A DNA stretch of 64,000 bases from Botrytis cinerea B05.10. Taxonomy: Eukaryota; Ascomycota; Leotiomycetes; Helotiales; Sclerotiniaceae. The stretch covers positions 372,001 to 436,000 of the forward strand of contig NC_037322.1 in the NCBI RefSeq assembly GCF_000143535.2, read 5' to 3'. This document shows positions 34,601 through 46,900 of this stretch, piece after piece (the first letter of the stretch is position 1; the number at the start of each line of letters is the position of its first letter). The notes beneath the pieces are model-generated. The model worked only from the letters and a program-made list of their open reading frames with translations, was not told the DNA's origin and did not search any database. Position numbers and translations under genes: made by a program.

Positions 34601-37199
34601 TTCCTCTGATCACAACTTCCAAGCTATCAGATTCTAGAATGGTAATTCTGCTTCCTTGAATGTTCACCATAAAGAACAAGTTCTATGCTAGTCGCCTTGC
34701 GCCTTTAAAATTGTATGCCACAGAAATTGATGATGTGATCATGTGTTTAGACGAAGGCCTGATTCGAAATGTGCGGTCGCTACTCGACGGAGATAAGGAC
34801 TGAATCTGGTTGCTCCCACCGAATATATACTGAGTTCCATGAAAGCCACCCCTTAGTAGCAGCATGAAATTTGAGCCTTGGGGTGTGGATAACATCGAAT
34901 GTAGCAATACTTCATTCTTTCAAGCTGGCTCGCATCTCTTCTCAACTTTTCCGGTCAACTTAGACGCCCAAGGAGCAGTACCAGACCTGTGGAATCCCAA
35001 GCGGCTAATAATCCAGGGATCAAATCTGCATGTGAAACAACATCCGCACCCTCATTCATACTGTCTAGGCTTGACAAGTTTTGTACCCAAAGAAATTATA
35101 CAGGCTATAATGCGGGGGGTAAAGATCGGATCGCTTAAGTGGGTCAAACACTGGTGCTAATGTTATTCTACGAAGTAGACACTATCTTTAGTTGATGAAG
35201 TGGAGTCGAACTGGTTTGTCCTGCCTCGAGGTGTCAAATTATTTACATCGGGTCTCTTATCTAATTTTTCTTGGCTAAAATATGTTTATAGCACATTTTG
35301 CTGCTGCCTGCAACGCGAAGAAAAAGACAATGACGATATTGAAATAGGAGTGGGATGATCAAATGAAAAAATGTGTAATACTTTGCTGTTAAAATTTTTA
35401 CTACAAACATTTTCAATGAGAAGCTGTACTGCTTAGCAAAGCAAATCGTGTCTATGCTACTGCTATATAACGTTGCTACACAAATGTCCCTTGAACGGGT
35501 GTACCAAGCAATTTCAGTATAACAGCAGCGACTCTCGAAGGGTCCCTCTCGAATTGACCACAGAAAATTCGATCGAGACTCGAGAGATACTGAATAGAAG
35601 CATCAGATGATCATTAAACAATAATGTCGATGTTGCAGGTCACTGACCTCACGAACAAACAATTGCGCATTCTTGCACTGCTAAGATGCATGCACTAGCG
35701 GTGTATGTATAAAACTCAACAAGATATTTTTTTGAACTTTTTTCACTGGCAGCATCCCAGATTTAAAACGGTCCTGCGGGAACAGCTATGCTTTTGACAT
35801 ACAGCTAGTGGAGTAGCGATGTAGCGTACCCAGAGACTAGGCAGATTTTTCAAGGCTGATTTGGAGCTGGAGAGTGGGATCAGTAAAGTTTCGAGAAATG
35901 GAGTTTTAATATGATGGGGTACTGTACGATCTTCGAAGGATTTGAGGATCATCGTCTCGGGTAAGACATCAGGATAGTACTTGGTCATGAAACCATAACT
36001 CTTTTTGCTGACTGTATTCTTTTTATTGCACCTTGCTTTCTGTCCAGAGTTCTCGAATTTTAAGAAGGCTGTGTTGTTGTTGTACCCTAGTTGGAGGATT
36101 CGAAAATTGCTTAAAAAAGTTAAGCCTTATGGGGCTTGGCTAGGACAACGTGGATTGCCTTACATGATAAGCATCGCTAGCAAGGGGGATATTTGATTGC
36201 ATTAGATGGACCTTCCTGTACAAAATCTATGAACACATGAAATGAACCAGCCAGCTCGAATTCGGGAGGAACATACAGTCATGATATTGAAACGGAGGAA
36301 GAGGTGATTCGGGACTCGATACGTCGACATCTTAAGCTTCAACTGGATGAATTGTGAATTCTCTGAGAAAATGGGATTGTAGTGGAAAGCGTAGAGGTCC
36401 CATAAAATTTAAGTGGGTCACGTGCTCCGTCATTTAAACTTTTACCAGTCGGTCCCTAGGTAATCTGTAATTCTATCTGCTATCTAACAGCAACCAACAT
36501 AAGCAACATGAGCAAGCTGGCAAACAAGCTCACTGAACCTCGAGGACCACCATGCGCCAGGTGTCTGTTAGTGGAGAGATCGTGTGTCAGAAACCAATCA
36601 CCAACGTTTTATTTCGGTGGTTGGAATGGTGGATGCTTGTTTGTTTGTTCAAATGTTGGTTGGCCGTTGGCTCAAATCTCAAGGTGCAGGTAACTCCAGC
36701 AGTAGCTAGAGCTTACCTAGGGAAAACACTCCCATACGTCCATTCGTATGGAAGAACTCACAGCCCAATTAATCAACAATCGCTTGGACGTATCTAGGTC
36801 TTACAGTATGATTGTGTACGGATCTATATTCGGTTACAATAGTGTTGTCATTAATGTAGTAATCTTCCTCAACTTTATTCATTCAGCCGACCTGGATAGA
36901 ACGATATAACGGAATAGATACCCTGATAGATATGGATCTAACTGTGGATATGCGGCGCAGAGATGTATGCAAATAAGGCTTAAAGGCCCAAGAAGCCAAT
37001 ACGGAGCCTTGCCTAGTACCCACAGCCTTCAATCTCACCTGTTCACGTAAAGGTATGTTGAAGGGAGCAGGGGACAGGCGCAGACAATAAGTATAATCCT
37101 CTGTTGCGTCCATAAAATGTGAGCTTTTCTTATTATCTTGTTGATTTCGTTTCAATTTTACTTTGATTATTCTTTCAAAGTTTGTGTAATATAATAATA
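34601..37199. other. Region upstream of the ABC transporter, no firm gene
   Basis: Unsupported short frames only. One at 36508-36690 begins with a true ATG and contains GPPCARCLLVERSC, a C-x2-C-x6-C pattern like half of a fungal Zn2Cys6 cluster, so it may be a relic of a transcription-factor gene. A hydrophobic stretch (LEWWMLVCLFKCWLAVGS) at about 36620-36675 could belong to a missed signal-peptide exon of the transporter, but no splice path was confirmed. Confidence 0.35.
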
Positions 37200-39961
37200 A
37201 TGGAGGGGTCAACGGCGACGACGAATTCCACCTGTGTATCCGGTGGACAACCAGTAATTATTCAAGATGCAGCTTCGTGGAATACTACTGGATGCTCAAA
37301 GGGCTTTTACTGTGAGTAAAAGAACAATTCTGGGTGTTCAATTGGCACCAGAAGAAACTAATATAATTCTCTTTCGCAGGTCCAAACAATACTCTTACAA
37401 ATCTACCACAATACTGTCCTCCAACTCCTCTGTGTCAAATATTGAGGTTCTCAGGAGGAGCATGTATACCAACAATGGGAACTTACGAACCTTCGCTTTG
37501 TCCAGCCGGATATTTTTGTCCGGAGCCAGGAAAGCTACAAAATCCATGTCCAGCGGGATCTTATTGTCGCGCAGGATCAACTTTGCCAACGAAATGTGCA
37601 ATTAGCTCGAGATGCCCGGAAAAAAGTGTTAGAGATATGAATCTTATCCCATTGGCTATATTGATAATTGTGGATGTGGCGATGTTAATTGGAGCACTGG
37701 GCATAACTTTGAAACGAAAATTCAGCAATAGAGCTCGGAATCATTCGAAAGAGAAGCGATCGAATAGGAAGACTTACACAAAGCCAGGAATGTTTCGAGG
37801 AAGAGAGTATTCTCAAATCCATGATGAGCAACTACAGGTGGCCCGAGAGCAAAGCGATATTGCCATGGAAGAGAGAATTATGAACCTTCAGCGAAGACCT
37901 ACCGGATTTGAGGAATTGGGTAATCTGGATGAGGAATTCTTATATGATGGTCAAAACGCGGGGGAGGAGCAAGTTATGAATACTGATCTACAATTGTTTG
38001 TTCAATCTTTGTCGAGATGCTTCGGAGGAAGTAAATTCGGATTATCATTCGAATTCGAGGATCTAAAATTCCACCCACCAAAGGCTCCGAAGCCTATTCT
38101 TTCACAAGTTTCGGGTTTGATTGACGCTGGAAGTTTATGGGGAGTAATGGGTGCTTCAGGAGCTGGAAAATGTAATTTTCATCAATGCTCTTCTATCCGA
38201 ATTCGAGGCTAACGGGTAATAGCTACTTTTGTAAATGTTCTCATGGGTAAAACGAAAAATACTGGTGGGGTTACTAAAGTTAATGGCGTCGCGGGTGATA
38301 TCTCGAAGTAAGTTCTCCAGCCGATGGTATGCAACAGCAACTAATAACAATTACAGGTACAAAAAAATCATTGGATATGTACCCCAAGACGATATTGTTC
38401 TACCAGAACTTACTGTTCGGGAAAATATTCTTCATTCTGCTAGAATCAGGTTACCATGCACATGGAAGGAGGACGAGATCCAACATCATGTTGATGTTTT
38501 ACTTGCTTGTCTTCAACTTTCTCACGTAAAGGATTCATTAGTAGGTAGTACTGCTGCTCCAGTCATTTCAGGTGGTCAAAGAAAAAGAGTTAGTATTGGT
38601 ATGGAATTAGCGGCTGCACCTATGTAAGTTTTCAGCTCAAACTTTCTTATTTCTTAACTCACATTATTACCAGGGCCCTTTTTCTTGATGAGCCCACTTC
38701 TGGTCTAGATGCAACAGCCGCAAATTCTATCATGAAAACTCTCAAGGCTCTCTCTCGTCTTGGTATGACAATCGTGACTATTATTCATCAACCGCGACAA
38801 GAAATTTTCGAATCTCTCGATAGTCTAGTACTTCTCGGTGCAGGTCGAATGATCTACTTAGGACCTCAAGTAGGTGTAAAACCTCATTTCGAACGTCTTG
38901 GTTTCAAATTCCCCGACCATGGCAATCCTTCCGATATTATGGGTGATATCATTGCCGGAGAAGGTCGTCTCTACAAACGTACTGGAGATGCTAGTATCCA
39001 ACCTCTCATAGAACATTGGCAAAATCACCCAAATAACTCATTCGAAGATGTAAAACGTCCTGGTGTTTCAATCGCCGAGTCAAATGCTCTCGCCTCAACC
39101 ATCAAAACTCGTGGTACATACTGGTATCGACAAATTTGGTTTTGTTTCCAACGCTCTCTCGTTCAACAATATCGTATGAAGGAGTCGTTTTACTTCGAGT
39201 TAGGCGTCGGTGCCGTTTCAGGATTCTTAATCGGTCTCGCGGAACTCAATCAAAAGGGTGCAAATTTCCGCGGTATTTTCAACGAACCATATGAAATGCT
39301 CTCTTCATCAATCGATTACAGCTCTGTTCCTCAAATGGCACTTCTCGTTGGTCTAGCTATTGGTCTCACTGCTTCAGCGCCAGGAGTAAAGGTCTTTGGT
39401 GAGGAGAAATTGGTTTATTGGAGAGAAGCTGCAGCGGGACACAATCGCTTCGCGTATTACGTCGGAAAAGTTATCTCAACTATCCCAAGAATGATTCTTG
39501 CAAATTTCCACTTCACAGTGTTTTTTGCGCTTATGACTACACCGATAATTAGCTGGATTGATATGTTCGCCGCTAATCTCCTCTATTTCTGGTGCATATA
39601 TGGTCTCGCATCCTGCGTCTCCATGGTTACCCGTCGCGAAGACGGACCTCTTCTTGCAGTCATGTCATCCCTTATCGTTGGTGTGCTTAATGGTATGTCG
39701 CCTTCTCTTAAAAAAGTACGAGGCTGGCATCTGGTATGGCTCTGGAGAGCAACTCCGGGCACGTGGTTAGCGGAGGGATATTTCACGCAGAATATCAGTC
39801 CGATGGATTATCTATATGATATTGAAACGGCGAAGAATGCGGTCGGATATAATTTGGGTCGCTTTACCGAGGATATGCTTATGCTGCTTGCGTTGGGGGC
39901 GGCGTATCGAGTCATCGCATTCGTGGGGCTGAGGGGGATGTATAGACATAAACAGAGGTAG
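37200..39961 (+). CDS. ABCG-family (white/Adp1-like) ABC transporter
   Basis: Five exons: 37200-37311, 37380-38171, 38223-38307, 38357-38623 and 38674-39961, giving 847 residues as read. Order: a cysteine-rich region (about 10-120; CPAGYFCPEPGK, CPAGSYC), a membrane helix (LIPLAILIIVDVAMLIGAL), a basic/acidic linker, one ATP-binding cassette, and a C-terminal block of about six membrane helices. This reverse nucleotide-binding-then-membrane order and the Cys-rich N-terminus match fungal Adp1 and plant WBC24/28-type transporters. Walker A (GASGAGKST) is split by intron 2; also visible are VPQDD, the signature ISGGQRKR, Walker B with FLDEPTSGLD, and the H-loop IIHQPR. Substrate unknown. The first in-frame ATG (37200) gives no signal peptide although the Cys-rich part should face outside, so a 5' exon may be missing. 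Confidence 0.88.
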
Positions 39962-42672
39962 ATGGTGAGATTTGAGAGGGGTTTGTGGATAAAGAGATGG
40001 TTATGAGTTGGACTGTATATTCTTGGGAGTTTTGGCGCGAGGGATCGGAATACATATTGTGTTGAGTACTAGGGTACCAAGGTCGTTGAAAATTTAGAAT
40101 ACCCCTTCATCTGGAGACGTGTAAATACAAATATATGATATTATGAGCAGTATCTTTTTCGGAAAACGACGTGATTGTTTTGACAAGAGGCAAGAGGAGA
40201 CGATTTATATTAGCGTCATTATGCTCTGACTTGGAGGGGAAATATCAGGTAGTCCCGGATGTAGATTCTCTTGAACAAATTTTCTGGCCCTCCTATGCTT
40301 TCATATGGTAGAGTTTTTTATGGATATCTCATCACTGCTGTTTTTTTTTTTTTTTTTTTTTTTTTGAAATTATATAATCATATCATGTACCTAGACACTA
40401 TTTTCATCACCACCACACAATACCCACCGTCATTCAGTTATGTGGATTGGAATATATGATCAGGTGTAGGAAATCAGTTGGTAGTTGGTATCTCTGTTCT
40501 TAATGTCATGAACTACATTCTCTTGATATTTAGCCATTGTCATATTCTCCAGTTATCTTCGTTGTATTCGATGACATGTACTGTCATATGTTTCGTTCGG
40601 AATCTATTCCCATCTCAGGATAGCTAGATACTAGAGAATATCAGTAATGATTGATCTGAAAAAAAAAAAAGCCTCCCTGAGAAGTGGTACATTTATTCCC
40701 ACAGGCTTGTGTGGATGATTGCGATCAGTTTATTTTATTCTTGGAGTTTCTTCTCCGGAGTGTGGGAGAGTTTTTGTAGTAATAATGTTGAGTTCGTTAA
40801 GCTGGATAAGCGAGATATGCAGGTGAATAGGATGTTGTCTGAGTGTATGATGTATGCATTCATTTCTCTCGCTCCATATCGTCCTGATTATTATGAATCC
40901 ATTAAATCTACTACTCACATATCGCATATGACCTCGACATTAAAAGAAACTACTTTTCTCCTTGATTTTAGTCAGTCAAGATAGGTGGTGATGCCATGGC
41001 AAATACATTTAGTTTTTTTCCGTAACCTGCAAGTACGGAGAAGAAGTCAATCGTCAGGTTCTGGAGTGAATGTGTGAAAGCGTAAATGGACAGCTATCCG
41101 AGAGGTATAGAAGTCACGATTATTTGGACGTGAGTTTGGTACATTATTGTTGTCAATCCAATTTCTTTTTCTTCATTTGCCTCCAGTGGTTGCCATTTTG
41201 GAATTCGCTCATTCTCCCAATTTTCACTCAAATCAGATCTCGTTTCTTCGCGCGTTTTTGCTGAGTTAGACTTATTCTCTTTATCTATTTCATTTCTGCC
41301 ACACTCTGACAAGAAAGAGATATTAATACACGCTCATAGAATCTATTCCACACCCGAGGTGCAGAGAATTTGGTGTCTTCGTTCATCAACATAGTGCCTT
41401 TTATGGACTGGGTAAGTTTTAAGGTAGGGTCGGTGGAATATAAGTGATGGATTGCGAGTGAACTAAAGAGGGGTAGCGGGAGTATCAAAACTAGGGAATA
41501 TGAGTAGAACGTGAATCATTTACTCCTTGCTGGCTAGTGATACTGTCAGGATTTTTTAGGGCTACACAGCATCTCATTTATTGACTATATAAGAACTACT
41601 CAATGCTGATGCTAGTATCATGAAACCTGAAAGCAAATGCCAAAAGATAGTTCAGGAGATCTTTTCGTGTGTGCGGTTCCAAACCATTGCTGAAGTTGAG
41701 GATGCTTTGATGGCTTCGGGATCTGCTGTATTTGGAGGATGATCAGGGGATGGGAATGGTAGTCGTCTGAAATAATTAGCAGGCAAGATAATGAAAATCA
41801 ACTGTAGTCTATATAATGACAGTAGAAGGGTAAAAATGTGCTTCAAAATTTGTCAAGAGTTTCGTAGATTTTTTTTATAAGAATACCATGTCAGTTGAGC
41901 AACTACCTCGTTCATTGGTTTGGCTTTTCTTTCTTTCATACTCTATTTTGGTCGTGGTGGGAATGTTTGATATGGGAGATATATAGGGAGGTGTGAAGAG
42001 TACGTAGCGAACTAAACATTAATACGGGATAAGGGAGAAATACATCCTGGAGAGAGGGAAATGGAGGAAGTGCGCATGCGGGGTAGTGAGTTATCAGAAT
42101 TGATGTCTCTCGATGTGCGTTCTATATAAGAGATTTCTTTAGGGCTTCTGAATTGATCAGCAGAGATTTAACTGGAGAAATCTCATGGTGGTGCCGCCAA
42201 CTGACAGTGGAAAAATCAAAGCAATTTCGGACTTCAAAATTGGACTTCAATGGGAATATAATTCGGAAATTTAGTTTTATGATAGAACCAAATCTCACGC
42301 TATCATTTTCAAAGCCCGACTATCAATCCTCACTTGTCATTGTTCCTGTCGCCATCTAGTCAGTCTTTCTGGCAGTGTGTACAAACCTTCTCCCATTATT
42401 TGCACCTCCTACAGTTTCGTATGAGAACAGAACTCAAGACAATTACCAACAATCATAAATCTAACCTCAGCTATCGTGGATCTGAATGCGTTACCTTCCC
42501 GATATCTTTTATAAGCTATAGTATGTGGCCTGCTTAACAGTCTGAGGAGATGCATCAGCCGTCTGCTTAGTTTGTGTAACCGCCACTCGACGATCCTGAG
42601 GTGAAAATGCGGGGTATGAATTAAACCTATCCGGTAATGTGTGTATATATTCATTAACACTATACCCTCATC
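39962..42672. other. 2.7 kb without a supported gene
   Basis: AT-rich sequence with a 25-base poly-T at about 40341-40365 and an A-run near 40659. Several open frames of 60-90 codons have no family signal or splice support. Confidence 0.5.
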
Positions 42673-44773
42673 TCAAAAAGAAATATCCGTATCATCGCCC
42701 TCCCCCATCTTTACATCGCCCCCCTCTCTCTCCTCGCCCCCAATTTCAATCCCAATACTACCTCCACCTCCACTAATACCCCTCGGCAGCGTTAAAATCA
42801 ACCTCTCATGATCACGATCATTCACGATTCTAATTCCCGTCTCAATCACCTCCCTCACATGATCCCTCTCTACCGTGATCGCCATTTTCGGTCTCCTGAG
42901 CCCCGTCTCTCTATTTCCATTCTCAAGCCCTCTATTCTTCCCTCCCTCTTCTTCATCCATCATATCTCCCATTCCTACTCCCGCAGTCACAGTCGTCGTA
43001 ACCGTTGGTAAATCAATAGCATCCCTGGCATAGCTATAATCATCTGGTGTTGCACCATGCACAGCGTTCGTATCCGTAAACAAATTATCTCTATTCGAAA
43101 ACCCAAAGTCCCCAGAAATCGAACGAGGACTGGAAATAAGTGGTCGGGGAGAAATAGGAGAAGGGAGAGCGCTAGTGCGAATAGTAGGGTAGGAACAAGT
43201 ACGTGAATGGGTATGTGAGCGAGAACGATGCGGGAGGAAAGTGGAAGCATTGTCTTTGGAAGTTATCCAATGGAGAACCAGAACGCTAAAGAGTACTAGG
43301 TGTATATATGAGCCTTTTGAAGATTCTCTGAAAAAGAGAAGGTGTAATGGACGCTTACTATCAAGATTACAAGACATAAGACATATCCAGCCTGGTTCAC
43401 CTTTCAGTACCAACAATAACGTCAAGTTACTAGGGATAATATCAGATATCATCCTAAAAGTCAAGAGATGTGACTTACACGACACTAGAAGTAAGCGCAC
43501 AACAACTTCCAACAAAAGTACGGAGTGCGACGGCACGCGTTTGAGAGTTCGGATTATTCTTGTAAGAATACAGACCTATGAGGTTTAGTTGAGATTGGAA
43601 AGAAAATTTCGATATGAAATCACCTTGTAGTGGAACGAGAAATAAGAAGGTTAAATAGACCTAGAGATGTTAGGCCGGCATCTGATTGCAGTGAATATCA
43701 TGGACTCACATTGACCAATATATCGAAAGCCTACCGAATGTTAATAAACGTGCCCCTCGAACATATCTCGAAGGATTTATTAGAAGAATAGGCGATAAAC
43801 CACCTACAATAAGAGGTATCATCGCGACCTGCTTCATTCCGATCCGGCATTCACCGTTCTCATAATTGGCGAATCGGCTTTGGATTTTAAATCAACAAGA
43901 GCTCCTTTCCGACAAAAACTCGGAGCTACACTCACAAGATAAAATTCAACGCGATTACTGCGCAGTAAGGAACTAAAATGAATTAATGCTTGAATTGGTG
44001 CATAGAAATCAGGCGACTAACTCAGCATTCCAATCGAATTGAAGAGGTAAAGAGGATCTTTGAAGCGTGGTTTTGAGGATCTGCGGATGATATACTGTTA
44101 TTTTAGCAAATAAAACAGTAAAAATACATATGAGCAAACGTACAACTCTTTCAACGAGAAAATAGTAGATAAACTTCTGGTTTTAGTGAATGTTGCGGTC
44201 GCTCGTAGTGAAGAAAAAAAACCTACTACCTAAGATACCACGTAAGTACAGCTGACTGGATGTATTATTGGGAATCGATGGGTCGAAACCAACCAGAAAA
44301 AAACATATCTGATTTCCTGATTTCAGCACTCACTTTGGTCGTCATATAACAAGACAAACATAATATAATAGCATTGGAGCACATATGCTTTGAATAATTG
44401 ACACCGAACCCCGCCGAAACAACTGCAGACCCAAGAACAAATACCAGGGAATCAAAATATATCAAAATAACCACTGTTCAATTCATACATCAGTTACGAA
44501 GCTCTAGTAACAAAAGCCTGGTAGATAATCCCTCAGAACTTACACCAACAAACAAGAGGGTATCGAGACCAGTCCTGTACATTTTGAACGCGACGAGCTG
44601 CATGAGAGTCTTAGTATCTTGCGACGTGTAGGTTATTCTATCAGGCGGACAAACTTACTCATACAAATTGCTAAAGCTGCCATTGAGATCATAGACAGAA
44701 TAATTGAGAAAACCTTTCCAGCTCTAGGTTCATTTGTGGATGCCTCCGCCATTCGCTCCATAAGGACTCCCAT
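42673..44773 (-). CDS. Fungal seven-transmembrane protein, 12 exons
   Basis: Twelve exons: 44659-44773, 44544-44597, 44334-44473, 44144-44176, 44022-44094, 43936-43972, 43808-43877, 43710-43730, 43624-43660, 43479-43575, 43359-43429 and 42673-43295. All phases fit, giving 456 residues. Seven hydrophobic segments are seen, including KVFSIILSMISMAALAIC, VILIYFDSLVFVLGSAVV, SNAIILCLSCYM, PYCAVIALNFIF, FDILVNVYLTFLFLVPL and a last one ending ILFSVLVLHWI. Conserved-looking loops are NYSKHMC, KFIYYFLVERV and NGECRIGM. The roughly 170-residue C-terminal tail is hydrophilic and probably cytoplasmic. It resembles a GPCR-like family found only in filamentous fungi, whose function is unknown to me. Exon sizes are remarkably small (21, 33, 37 and 37 nt). 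The frame upstream of the ATG is closed by TGA. It lies in tandem with the RTA1 gene. Confidence 0.8.
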
Positions 44774-45676
44774 CTTCAATGTCAAATCTCAATCGAAATA
44801 CATAACAATAGCGAGTGAGAGAGGAATATCCGTAAAAGACGATGTACATTGGAGAAGTTTCCATATGTCAAATAACCATTCATCTCCGGGTATGTTGAGC
44901 TGTTATCCGATTTCCACATTTGGTTATCTTCCGGGTCGATTTATTGTGTAATCCTAAGTTCGTTCGAGGAAAGACATGATGGCTCCATTCGGCGAATCCA
45001 ATGCATTTAGACCAAACCTTGGCTTGCATCATGAGTGCCATGGCTTGATGTTGAACAAACAAAAGGGATAGAAAACCCCACGGCATGCAGAATGAGGCAT
45101 GTTGAACCGAGGAAAGCAAGATGCCCTTGTGGAAACAAGGAATGCAAGTAACACCGAAGAAAGTTCTACAGGTCTAGAAAGTCAACAAGTGACAATGAGC
45201 AACATGAATTTGGATTATCTGTCTCTACAAGATACTGACAAAACCCAGCAAAAGAAAGTGCGAAATTGTGTTGTGAAACATTGGATTCGGATACTTGCGT
45301 TCAACAAAGCCATTGTGTTACCAAGCCCCCGAGAATTACGCGTGAGGTAAGGGATGAAGAATTCCTTAAATAGACTAATATGCAACTTACAGGTCGCAAA
45401 AAGAAGTGAAAAAGATAAAGAAAAACCAGACCATACAACTGAATGCAATTTAATAAGTAGATTCAAGTAATATTTTTGACTGTCGTTGCAGCCCCAAAAG
45501 ATAGATTCATGATTTATGTCGTGGAATCATCGGAACTTTGCCGATGAATATACACGTGTTGTCTCCAAACACAAGACCACCGACACTTTCAACTTTTCAC
45601 GGGAGGAGGCGACCACTCCAGTGTGCAACAGCTAATAATTTTCATATTTACAGAATCATCTCTTCCAAAATTCCCA
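44774..45676. promoter_or_regulatory. Upstream region of the 7TM gene
   Basis: About 900 bases between the 7TM gene start and the stop codon of the RTA1-like gene, both on the minus strand. It should contain the 7TM promoter and the RTA1 terminator; no specific element could be named. Confidence 0.4.
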
Positions 45677-46900
45677 CTATCGATACCCATGATTATAACC
45701 TGGATAGCTGGTATATTCGGAATAACCAGGAGGAGTACTCGCCGGTTCGTCCAAACCGATATAGATAATATTGTCTTTCTTCCCCATCTTAATTGCTTTC
45801 TTTTCATTTCTTGCAGCTTCCTTCTCCATCTTCTGCAGCCTTTTCATTTCCTTCTTTTCTCTTCTTGACAATCGAGGAAACTCACTTCCTTCACCGACCA
45901 ATATTCTACCAGGATGAACAACGTTCATTAATGCAACTGCAATCAACATAGGCAAAGCATCAAGGACCATGAAATACCATTCATGATATGGTATTGGATT
46001 CTTGCTTGGATCGAGACCAGCTGAAAATTCTACCAAGCGGTAGATAATTCGGGTAGTTATTAGTGCGAGAGACATAAACATGGTATACAAAAGAGGTCTC
46101 CAACCTCGATGTCTCTGATCTAGTATTTGATTGGCACTAACTCCCATAGATCTTTCACGTTGTTGCATGATGAACATAAATTTGATGGCGATGGCTGTGA
46201 AAATCAGAATGCAAAATTCTTGGAATCCAATACCGCCCATGTAGATATGGATACCGGCCATTAAGATAGTTGGATCCGCGTCGGGAGATATTAGTACACC
46301 ACCCACAACTATGCAATGAGTTAGAAAAGAGCTCCGTTGGTGAATGGAAGCATCTTACGTTGTGTTATGAAAGATAGCACATCAAGCCATACAAAGATCT
46401 TGGCTATCTGAATACCTTTGATACCCCAAACTTTCTGACCTGGAACGAAGAAGTAAATCATTCGACCCAGAACCATATATATAAAGGCATTGACCCACAT
46501 AGGGGCAAGTAGAACCAAAATTTGAGAGACAGTGACCAGAGCAACATTTTGTTGCATTTTTGTACTAGCTGAGCGTATCGCAAAACTCGTAAATTCCCAC
46601 ATACACCCCATAATCAATACCCAACATAGTCTTAGCTTCTTGTGGTAAAATGCCTGGAAGATATGGACTATTGTAACGACGAAGAAAAGTAACGTGAAGA
46701 TAACTGCTGCGGCAAACGATGGATTAAAATTGTAGTTGGCATCTACCATTATTAGCTTTTGATTTCTGGTGACAAAGCGAGCACATACTGCAAGCCCATT
46801 CGGGCACATAACCATTTTTATCTGGTGTGACGTTGATACATGATGATTCTGCAGATGCACTGGTGGAGACACTGTTGGCTATGGTCGTCGTAGCAGACAT
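45677..46900 (-). CDS. RTA1-family (RTA1/RTM1-like) membrane protein
   Basis: Three exons: 46789-46900, 46359-46742 and 45677-46308, giving 375 residues. The N-terminal about 40 residues are Ser/Thr-rich with two cysteines (CINVTPDKNGYVPEWAC). Seven membrane segments follow. Typical RTA1 features are HIFQAFYHKKLRLCWVLIMG, CMWEFTSFAIRS, the APMWVNAFIYMVLGRMI segment, WLDVLSFITQ, and the closing HPGRIL. The last 60 residues are a Lys/Glu-rich cytoplasmic tail with Pro/Tyr-rich end. Characterised RTA1 members (yeast Rta1, Rsb1) are linked to lipid translocation or resistance to sphingoid bases and aminocholesterol; the substrate here is unknown. Introns: GTATGT and GTAAGA donors. Confidence 0.9.

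Noticed and set aside
42808..43011. Plus-strand ORF opposite the 7TM gene tail
   Set aside because: A shadow of the minus-strand coding exon, with no features of its own.
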